This document shows, in pieces, positions 29,829 through 36,290 of a DNA stretch of 64,000 bases. The notes under the pieces were generated by a model, which saw nothing but the letters and a program-made list of their open reading frames with translations, had not been told where the DNA came from and made no database searches. The translations under genes were made by a program, and so were the position numbers. Within the stretch, counting starts at the first letter, position 1. Every line of letters begins with the position of its first letter. The stretch is from Xenophilus sp. AP218F (lineage in GTDB: Bacteria > Pseudomonadota > Gammaproteobacteria > Burkholderiales > Chromobacteriaceae): contig NJIE01000032.1 in assembly GCA_002213445.1 (NCBI GenBank), positions 1 through 64,000 on the forward strand, read 5' to 3'.

Positions 29829-30503
29829 ATGGATTTTCCCGCGGCGCTGTTTCCCTCCTGGTTGACCCTTGCGGCCAATGGCCTGGCCTTGCCGCTGCTG
29901 GCGGCGATCGCGTGGTCGGTGCCGTGGCGCAGCCTGTCGCCGACGGCGCTCAACGCCTGGATGGGCGCGTGCGTGCTGGACCTGGCGATGTGGTTGCTGC
30001 GCGCCGGCCTGCAGCCGGGCTTGTCTTTTCATCTCTTGGGCGCGGCCTTGTTCACGCTGTTGATGGGGCCGCGGCTGGCTTTGCTGGCGCTGGCGCTGGT
30101 GCAGGCGGCGCTGGCGGCGGCCGGGCAGGCCGACTGGCATGGGCTGGGCTTGAACTGGCTGGCGACGGTGTGCCCGGCGGTGGCGGTGGCGGCCGCGGGT
30201 CTGCGCCTGGCCAGGCGCTTTTTGCCGCCGCATCTGTTTGTGTACGTATTCGTCAACGGCTTTCTGGCCGGCGGCGTCAGCCTGTTCGTCGCGGCCGGCT
30301 GCGGTACCCTGCTGCTGGGGGCGGCCGGGGCGTATCCCTGGGAGGCCTTGCTGGAAGACAGCTTGCTGTTCTATTTTCTGCTGGCGTGGTCGGAAGCCTT
30401 CACCACCGGCTTGTTGCTGGCGATACTGGTGGTATACAAGCCGCAATGGGTGGCGACTTTTGACGATGCGCGTTATCTGGGCGTTCGGTCCGGCAGGCGC
30501 TGA
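29829..30503 (+). CDS. ECF-type/CbiM-like ABC transporter permease (stand-alone)
   Basis: This 224-residue integral membrane protein has about six helices. The pattern NWLATVCPAVAVAAAGLRLARRFLP and FVYVFVNGFLAGGVSLFVAA, with a C-terminal EAFTTGLLLAILVVYKPQWV, matches proteins annotated as energy-coupling factor ABC transporter permeases related to CbiM. It lacks the N-terminal metal-binding histidine motif (MHIxxG) of true CbiM. No ATPase or CbiQ-type gene is adjacent, so it either uses a shared module elsewhere or works differently. The ATG at 29829 was chosen over 29769 because the hydrophobic domain begins just after it. Confidence 0.75.
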   Translation: MDFPAALFPSWLTLAANGLALPLLAAIAWSVPWRSLSPTALNAWMGACVLDLAMWLLRAGLQPGLSFHLLGAALFTLLMGPRLALLALALVQAALAAAGQADWHGLGLNWLATVCPAVAVAAAGLRLARRFLPPHLFVYVFVNGFLAGGVSLFVAAGCGTLLLGAAGAYPWEALLEDSLLFYFLLAWSEAFTTGLLLAILVVYKPQWVATFDDARYLGVRSGRR

Positions 30504-30517
30504 ACAAGGAGAGAGCA

Positions 30518-30901
30518 ATGCCGTTCGTATTATGGAGCCTGTTGCTGGCGGCGACGCTGCCGTTGCTGTGGGCTGGGGTGGCCAAGGCCGGCGCGCCTTA
30601 CGACAATCATCAGCCGCGCGAGACCCTGGCGCGGGCGGCGGGCTATCGGCAGCGGGCCAACTGGGCGCAGCAAAACGCCTGGGAGGCGCTGCCGACCTAC
30701 GGGGTGGCGGTGATGGCGGCCTGGCTGATGCAGGCGCCGGTCGCGGAAATGAACGCCGCGGCGACGGTATTCATCCTGGCGCGGATCGCGCATGGCCTGC
30801 TGTATCTGGCGGATAAGGCCAGCTTGCGCTCGGTGGCCTGGCTGACCGGCATGCTGGCGGTTTTATACCTGTTTTTGCGCGCCGGCGGCGTGCTGGGCTA
30901 G
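30518..30901 (+). CDS. MAPEG family membrane protein
   Basis: This 127-residue protein has four hydrophobic helices and the pattern of bacterial MAPEG proteins: LWAGVAKAGAPYDNHQPRE, RANWAQQNAWEALPTYGVAV, and FILARIAHGLLYLADKASLR near the C-terminus. The eukaryotic family handles glutathione and eicosanoids; bacterial functions are mostly unknown. It follows the ECF-like permease by 14 bases with GGAGAGAGCA ahead of the ATG, so the two are co-transcribed. A bidirectional terminator follows. Confidence 0.88.
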   Translation: MPFVLWSLLLAATLPLLWAGVAKAGAPYDNHQPRETLARAAGYRQRANWAQQNAWEALPTYGVAVMAAWLMQAPVAEMNAAATVFILARIAHGLLYLADKASLRSVAWLTGMLAVLYLFLRAGGVLG

Positions 30902-30922
30902 CGGCCGCTTGCCGCTTGTGCG

Positions 30923-30959
30923 ATGAAAAAATCCCGTTGCGCGCAACGGGATTTTTCAT
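30923..30959. terminator. Bidirectional terminator between MAPEG and HAD genes
   Basis: A long near-perfect inverted repeat (ATGAAAAA.TCCCGTTGC and its complement around GC) is flanked by A and T tracts, between convergent genes. Confidence 0.92.
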
Positions 30960-30972
30960 GCCGGGGCCGGAT

Positions 30973-31581
30973 TTACAGCCAGCCCTGTTCCGTCAGCGTC
31001 TCGCGCAGCTGGGCGAGGCCCACGGTGTGGAAGGCTTGCCAGCCCAGGGCGCGGGCGGCTTCCACGCATTCGATGTTGTCGTCGAAGAAGGCCAGTTGTT
31101 CGCCGTTCAGGCCGAGGTCGCGCTCCACGTGGCGATAAATGGCGGCGTCGGGTTTGCGCAACCGCAGCAGGTGGGAGGCGTAGCAATGGCCAAAGCGCGG
31201 CAAGAGCTTGAATTCGCGCTCGATCTTGCCCCAGTGCAAGGCGTTGTTGTTGCTCAGCGCGGCCAGGGGAAAGCGGCGCGCCAGCGCGTCCAGCAGCTCG
31301 TCCGCGCCGGGGTAGACGCCGGCCAGCCAGTCTTCCAGCTGCCGCTGCATCGCCTGCGGCGCGATCTGCAATTGCAGCGTGTCGGCCATCGCGGCGGAAA
31401 AGTCCAGCGGCGAGCAATCGCCGGTATCCAGCTTGGCGGTCAGCGGGTTGTCGATCCAGAAGCGGCGGGCCTGCTCGCGGCTCAGCTTGCCGCCGGACAG
31501 CCGCATCAGCGGGTCGATGCCGTTCCAGTCCACCAGTACGCCTCCCAGGTCGAACACCAATACCTTTGGCTGCTTGCTCAT
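30973..31581 (-). CDS. HAD-superfamily hydrolase, YihX-like
   Basis: This 202-residue phosphatase-like protein has HAD motif I VLVFDLGGVLVDWNG at residues 7-21, motif II in LAALSNNNALHW, motif III lysine in RLRKPDAAIYRHV and motif IV in LAFFDDNIECVEAA. Arrangement and length resemble the YihX / class IA HAD sugar-phosphate phosphatases. The ATG at 31581 (MSKQPKVLVFD) is clear. It is 89 bases downstream of murB on the same strand. The substrate is unknown. Confidence 0.9.
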   Translation of the reverse strand: MSKQPKVLVFDLGGVLVDWNGIDPLMRLSGGKLSREQARRFWIDNPLTAKLDTGDCSPLDFSAAMADTLQLQIAPQAMQRQLEDWLAGVYPGADELLDALARRFPLAALSNNNALHWGKIEREFKLLPRFGHCYASHLLRLRKPDAAIYRHVERDLGLNGEQLAFFDDNIECVEAARALGWQAFHTVGLAQLRETLTEQGWL

Positions 31582-31670
31582 TCGCGCTGCGCTCCATTGC
31601 GGGTCCGGGCCGCGCCCGGAACGGGGTGAGGGGGAAAACCGTTGGGCCGCTTCGCGGCCGCCCGGTTCCG

Positions 31671-32696
31671 TTACAGGATGATGGGTTCGGCTTCCAGCGC
31701 CACGCCGAAGCGTTGCCGCACCGCGGCTTGCACCTTTTGCGCCAGCGCGCGGATGTCGCCGCCGCTGGCCTTGCCGTAATTCACCAGCACCAGCGCCTGG
31801 CGGGCGTGGACCCCGGCATCGCCGTCGCGGTAGCCCTTCAGCCCGCACTGGTCGATCAGCCAGCCGGCTGCGAGCTTGACCCGGCCGTCGCCCGCCGGGT
31901 AGTGCGGCAGCGCGGGATGCTCGGCCAGCAGCGCCTCGGCCTGGGCCTGCGGCACCACCGGGTTCTTGAAGAAGCTGCCGGCATTGCCAAGCTCGGCCGG
32001 GTTGGGCAACTTGCTGGAGCGGATGCGGATCACCGCTTCGCTGACGTCCTGCGGCGTGGGCGCGGCGATGCCGGCGGCGGCCAGTTGCTGCTGGATGTCG
32101 CCGTAGCCGGTGCGCGGCGCGGGCTGGCGCGACAGGCGAAAGCGCACCGCGGTGACCAACAGCTTGCCGGCCGCCTCATGCTTGAACACGCTGTCGCGGT
32201 AGCCGAAGCGGCAATCGGCGTTGGACAGGAGCAGCGGCTCGCCGCCGCGCTCCAGCTGGGCGCAGACGACCGACTCGATGCGGTCTTTCACCTCCACGCC
32301 GTAAGCGCCGATGTTCTGCACCGGGCAGGCGCCGACGGTGCCGGGGATCAGGCTCAGGTTTTCCAGCCCGTACCAGCCCTGCGACAGCGTATGCTGGACG
32401 AACGCGTGCCAGTTTTCGCCGGCCGCGGCTTCCACGATCGCGTCGTCGCCGTCCGTTTCCAGCAGGCGCGCGCCCTTGAGCGTCAGCCGCGCCACCAGCC
32501 CCGGATAGTCGGCGGTGAACAGCACATTGCTGCCGCCGCCCAGCCACAGCGTCGGGTTCTGGCGGTAAACGTCGCTGGCCAGCAGCGCGGGCAGGTCGGC
32601 AAGATCGTCCAGCTCGCAATAGTGCTCGGCGGCGACGTCCATGCCGAAAGTGTTGAACGGTTTGAGCGGCTGCCGCCGGGTGAATCGCAGGGTCAT
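31671..32696 (-). CDS. murB: UDP-N-acetylenolpyruvoylglucosamine reductase
   Basis: This 341-residue FAD enzyme reduces UDP-GlcNAc-enolpyruvate to UDP-MurNAc in peptidoglycan synthesis. It begins with PLKPFNTFGMDVAAEHY, has the FAD loop WLGGGSNVLFTADY, then LENLSLIPGTVGACPVQNIG and AYGVEVKDRIESV, and ends with the type-I sequence SGGDIRALAQKVQAAVRQRFG. The catalytic Ser in GNAGSFFKNP is present. The start overlaps the MATE gene stop by four bases. Confidence 0.97.
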   Translation of the reverse strand: MTLRFTRRQPLKPFNTFGMDVAAEHYCELDDLADLPALLASDVYRQNPTLWLGGGSNVLFTADYPGLVARLTLKGARLLETDGDDAIVEAAAGENWHAFVQHTLSQGWYGLENLSLIPGTVGACPVQNIGAYGVEVKDRIESVVCAQLERGGEPLLLSNADCRFGYRDSVFKHEAAGKLLVTAVRFRLSRQPAPRTGYGDIQQQLAAAGIAAPTPQDVSEAVIRIRSSKLPNPAELGNAGSFFKNPVVPQAQAEALLAEHPALPHYPAGDGRVKLAAGWLIDQCGLKGYRDGDAGVHARQALVLVNYGKASGGDIRALAQKVQAAVRQRFGVALEAEPIIL

Positions 32697-34096
32697 GACA
32701 GTTTTCCTAGCGCCGATTGCCGGCGGAGCCGGCTGCGGCTGGCGCGGGCCAGGTAGTAAGTGAGAAACAGGGCCGCCACCGACAGGCTGAGGACCAGCGC
32801 GGTCCAGAAGCCGAATACGCCCATGCGCGGCGCGATCCAGTCGGTCAGCCCCAGCACGATGCCCAGACCCAATCCCAGCACCCAGAAGGACGCGATGTGG
32901 ATCACCATGGGAATGGTGGTGAGCTTGTAGCCGCGCAGCGCGCCGGAGGCGATGGTTTGCGCCGCGTCGGTGAGCTGATAGACGGCGGCGAACAGCAGCA
33001 GGGTGGACCCCATCGCGATGACGCGCGGGTCGGGCGAATACATGCGCATGATGGGTTCGCGCAGCAGCAGCACCATGATCATGGCGAAGAAGGCCATGGC
33101 CAGCCCCACCAGCAGGCCGACGCCGGAAATGAAGCGGGCCGCTTTGTAATCGCCGGCCCCGACGTGATGGCCCACGCGCACCGACATGGCGGTGGCCACG
33201 CTTTGCGGCAGCATGTAGATGATGCTGGAGAAGTTGAGCACCGACTGGTGGGTGGCCACCACCACGGTGCCCAGCTCAGCGATCAGCAGCGCGATGAAGG
33301 AAAACAGGCTGACTTCCACGAAAAAGGACAAGCCGATGGGCACGCCCAGCTTCAGGAAAGCGCGAAAACGCGTCCAGTCCGGGCGGGAGAGATGCGGCAG
33401 GATGCGCACGTCGCGGAACTTGCGCTGCCAGCTGACGTAGGCGAAGAGGGCCAGGCAGTTGAACCAGAACACCGCGCCGGTGGCCCAGCCGCAGCCCGCG
33501 CCGCCCATCTGGGGCATGCCGAACAGGCCGTGGATCAGGATGTAGTTGAGCGGGATGTTGAGCGCCAGCGCCAGCAGGCTGACCACCATGATGGCCTTGG
33601 GGTGGCCCAGGCTGGAAGCGTAAGCGTGCAGCGCGCGATGCATCATCGCCGCCGGCATGCCCAGCGCCGCGCCGGTGATGAACAGCACCATCTTGTCGAT
33701 CACCGGCGTGGGCAGGTTGATCAGGCGGTGCAGCACCGGCTCGCTCAGGATCATCAGCGCGCCGCCCAGGATGCCCAGCAGCAGGCCGAACCACATGCCC
33801 TGCGCCGAGTCGCGGCAGAAAGCGCGCTTGTCTCCCGCCCCCAGGTGATGCGACAAAATGGGATTGAGCGCGGTGACCACCCCCATCAGCGTGACGTAAA
33901 CGGTGATGAAGACACTGGCGCCCAGCGACACCGCGGCCAGATCGTCGGTGCTGACGCGGCTGGACATCACGGTATCGACGAAGCCGGTGGCCACCTGGGC
34001 GATCTGGGCCACCATCATCGGCAGCGCCAGTCGGGAAATTTGCCTCGCCTCGCGCAGAATATCGGCGCGCGAAGCCTGATTCAGTTCGAACAGCAT
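32693..34096 (-). CDS. MATE-family multidrug efflux transporter, NorM-like
   Basis: This 467-residue inner-membrane protein has twelve helices in two MatE halves. Signature stretches are ISRLALPMMVAQIAQVATGFVDTVMSSR-type (given as LALPMMVAQIAQVATGFVDT) and VMSSRVSTDDLAAVSLG in the first half, and LGVPIGLSFFVEVSLFSFIA in the second. NorM-like members expel cationic drugs using Na+ or H+. It is the first gene of a MATE-murB-HAD run, with translational coupling to murB. Confidence 0.94.
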   Translation of the reverse strand: MLFELNQASRADILREARQISRLALPMMVAQIAQVATGFVDTVMSSRVSTDDLAAVSLGASVFITVYVTLMGVVTALNPILSHHLGAGDKRAFCRDSAQGMWFGLLLGILGGALMILSEPVLHRLINLPTPVIDKMVLFITGAALGMPAAMMHRALHAYASSLGHPKAIMVVSLLALALNIPLNYILIHGLFGMPQMGGAGCGWATGAVFWFNCLALFAYVSWQRKFRDVRILPHLSRPDWTRFRAFLKLGVPIGLSFFVEVSLFSFIALLIAELGTVVVATHQSVLNFSSIIYMLPQSVATAMSVRVGHHVGAGDYKAARFISGVGLLVGLAMAFFAMIMVLLLREPIMRMYSPDPRVIAMGSTLLLFAAVYQLTDAAQTIASGALRGYKLTTIPMVIHIASFWVLGLGLGIVLGLTDWIAPRMGVFGFWTALVLSLSVAALFLTYYLARASRSRLRRQSALGKLS

Positions 34097-34190
34097 GAAA
34101 ACCTGCGGAGAGTCGGAGCGGGAAACCGCTCATTATAACGGCCGCGGGCCGGCGCTGTCTGTGCCGGCCCGGCTTCGCAGGCGCTTTCTT

Positions 34191-34490
34191 TCAAAACTTT
34201 ACCGGCGGATCGCGGCGCAGATCACAACTGATGATCAGGCTGTCGCCAAAGCGGGTGTTGATCGCCAGCGCGTCAACCAAGCTGATGTCCTGCACGGTGA
34301 GCTGCTGTTCGCAGCGCTGGGTGACATAGCCCTGATCCTGGGCGAAGGCGGCAAGGTCGGCCAGCGCGGCGTGGCCGGCTGGCGAGAGGGGGGTGGCGCT
34401 GAGGCTGCCACAAAGCGGACGAGGTCTTCCCACGGCATCAAAAATCGCAAAAGAGAAATCGGTGTAGCTGTCTTGCAGGCAGTCGTACAT
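34191..34490 (-). CDS. Hypothetical protein, 99 residues
   Basis: I do not recognise this protein. It is predicted soluble, without signal peptide or membrane segment. It starts MYDCLQDSYTDFSFAIFDAV and ends LIISCDLRRDPPVKF, with an even mixture of helix- and strand-forming residues. GAGAGCC precedes the ATG at a workable distance. It lies 94 bases upstream of the MATE gene on the same strand. Codon positions are GC-biased as in neighbouring genes, which supports coding. No homolog comes to mind. Confidence 0.6.
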   Translation of the reverse strand: MYDCLQDSYTDFSFAIFDAVGRPRPLCGSLSATPLSPAGHAALADLAAFAQDQGYVTQRCEQQLTVQDISLVDALAINTRFGDSLIISCDLRRDPPVKF

Positions 34491-34866
34491 TTTGGCTCTC
34501 CATCAAGTCGGTCGCTGGGCGCGTGCCTGGCTTGACGAGGCCGGGCGACGCTTTAGCAGGATTTTTGGGCGCCCTGCAAGTTGTCATTAACTCGGCGCCG
34601 TGTTTTCGCCTGCGCGCGGCAGGCATGCCTGCGTCGCTTCGAACCGGATTGCGGGAGAGGGTACGCATGCCGACGCTAACCGCCAGCAATGGAAAAACCC
34701 GCTGGCAACTACAAGCGCGAGCGGGTTTACCGTTGACGCTTTAGCTGGCATTTGTATCGCGCCCGCAAGCTGTGTCAAATCGGCGCATGAACAGCAGAAT
34801 ATGCCGCTGGCAGGGGGCTGTCAATCCCATCGCCGCCGCCAGCGCAAAATTCACTCCGGCGGGCTT
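34491..34866. other. Gene-poor stretch between hypothetical gene and hydrolase gene
   Basis: No convincing gene. It contains one terminator-like hairpin on the minus strand (34693-34728), described separately. Short open frames here have no protein character. Confidence 0.5.
34693..34728 (-). terminator. Probable terminator downstream of the RBBP9-like hydrolase gene
   Basis: On the minus strand AAACCCGCT pairs with AGCGGGTTT over a 16-base loop, followed by TT. It lies 140 bases after the hydrolase stop. The loop is long, so it is a moderate-strength candidate. Confidence 0.5.
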
Positions 34867-35436
34867 TCAGCCCAGCATCGCCTTGAGGCGATCGTATAGC
34901 GGCGGCAGCTCGGTGAAGCCCTCCCGGCCCAGGAAGTGGCCGCCGCGATCGATGCTGTCAAGCGTAGTGTCCAGCTTGCGAGCCAGCCGCTCGCTGAAAG
35001 CGTGGGGCACGATGCCGTCGTCGCGGGAAGCGATGCTGGCGCGCTGCGGCGCGATGCGCTTGATCTTGTCCGGGCTGTAGGCCGGGGCGAGGAAGGCGTT
35101 CAGCATCTCCAGATCGGCCACCGGCTCGTCAAAGCCGGCTACCAGGATCAGGCCGCCCACGCGGCAGGCGTCGTCTTGCCGCTGCAGATGCTGCAACAGG
35201 CTGATGCAGCCCAGACTGTGGCCGATGTAGAAACAGTGGGGGTCGTGGCGGTCGATATGTTTGTCCAGGTGCGCCTGCCAGGCGTCAAAGCGCGGCGCGG
35301 CCGAATCCGGCATCGCCAGCACCGAAACCGCCACGCCTTCGGCCTCCATCTTGGCTTTCAGCCAGGGAAACCAGTGATCCTGCGGCGAAGCGGTATAGCC
35401 GTGAACGATATAAACCTGAGCTTGATCTTGAGGCAT
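34867..35436 (-). CDS. Alpha/beta hydrolase, RBBP9/YdeN family
   Basis: This 189-residue protein of the RBBP9/YdeN esterase family opens QVYIVHGYTASPQDHWFPWL, the oxyanion region. The nucleophile Ser is in YIGHSLGCISLLQHL (about residue 74), an Asp is in IASRDDGIVPHAF, and the His is in GGHFLGREGFTELP near the C-terminus, so the triad is complete. The substrate is unknown. I start at ATG 35436 (MPQDQAQVY); an ATG four codons upstream is possible. It is downstream of a broken NUDIX gene. Confidence 0.9.
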   Translation of the reverse strand: MPQDQAQVYIVHGYTASPQDHWFPWLKAKMEAEGVAVSVLAMPDSAAPRFDAWQAHLDKHIDRHDPHCFYIGHSLGCISLLQHLQRQDDACRVGGLILVAGFDEPVADLEMLNAFLAPAYSPDKIKRIAPQRASIASRDDGIVPHAFSERLARKLDTTLDSIDRGGHFLGREGFTELPPLYDRLKAMLG

Positions 35437-35480
35437 GAAATACTCCACTCGGGCTAGGACGGACGGGCCGCCATTGATGC

Positions 35481-35970
35481 TTAATCTTCATTGGATACGG
35501 GATGGGCTGTGGATCGCCAGAACGCCATCTGACGCAATCCGGCATAGCGCGGCAGGGCAAAACCCCGTGCCAGACCCAGTCAGTAATATTCCATAAACAT
35601 GCCGGGGGATGGTTTTGCCGGCAAAATCTTCGCGGCCGAGTCTGGCGGCATTCCACAATGCGCTCGCGCGCGGCCTCGCGGGCGCTGGCGTCGATTCTCG
35701 CCGCCAATCAGCCTGCCGATGAACCAGACCTTGCATTCGCGGGCATGCGGATTGGCGAATTCTTCCAATGTAGGCGATTTGCCGTGGCTCCACTTGCAAG
35801 CCGGTTTCTTCCAGCGCCTCGCGTTGGGCGGGCGCCAGCAAATCCTCACCCTCCTTGGCGCCGCCTCCCAGCGCGCCCCTGAAATCATAAACGCCGGGCT
35901 TGCGGTAGCAAACCATCAGAATCCGGTCTTGCTGTTCCACGATGACGCCGGCGACGATGCGGTGTTGCAT
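35481..35970 (-). pseudogene. Broken NUDIX hydrolase gene (several frameshifts and a stop)
   Basis: The first 69 codons read as an intact NUDIX protein: MQHRIVAGVIVEQQDRILMV, then GGGAKEGEDLLAP and REALEETGLQVE (the NUDIX box), up to RQIAYI. From there the protein continues only by changing frame: EEFANPHARECKVWFIGRL (extra base near 35765), RIDASAREAARERIVEC (shift near 35700), RLGREDFAGKTIP (shift at 35640-35655), GMFMEYY (shift at 35599-35614). Next comes an in-frame TGA (35580-35582) where Trp is expected, then LGLARGFALPRYAGLRQMAF to a TAA at 35481-35483. At least four shifts and one nonsense codon mean the gene is dead, unless the sequence is faulty here. Confidence 0.85.
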
Positions 35971-36290
35971 GATGAATTCAGTCTAAGCAGTAGGGTTAGC
36001 ATGCTATCGTATTTGTCTGTGCCTGGCACCTGATGCGCTGTCTTATCTGCGGACTGGAGTTTTCCCCTGCGTTACCGCTGTTGTCATTTCCTGGCTGTGT
36101 TTATTGCCTGAAGAGTGGGGGATCCTTAATTTTTAACAATGACATTGGTGTTGCTTGGCGCTAGCATTTCATTCTTTATGAATTTAAAGGCGGCTGGGGT
36201 ACGTATGGAAGCAGATTGGCGACGTGGGGACGGGGCGGATGGACAGTTGGACAGTTGGTGCCGAGTGTAGACGGCGGTGGGGAGGCTGCG
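35971..36290. other. A/T-rich upstream region of the cas operon
   Basis: No gene is seen. This region is much lower in GC than the chromosome on its left and should hold the cas promoter. A weak pair, TTGCTT at 36151-36156 and CTTTAT at 36174-36179 with 17 bases between, is the only arrangement I would note, and I do not trust it. ATG 36205 opens a frame that stops after 21 codons. Confidence 0.4.

Noticed and set aside
36205-36270. ATG at 36205 as the start of cas3
   Set aside because: It is in a different frame from Cas3 and stops after 21 codons. GTG 36291 with its GGGGAGG site is the better start.
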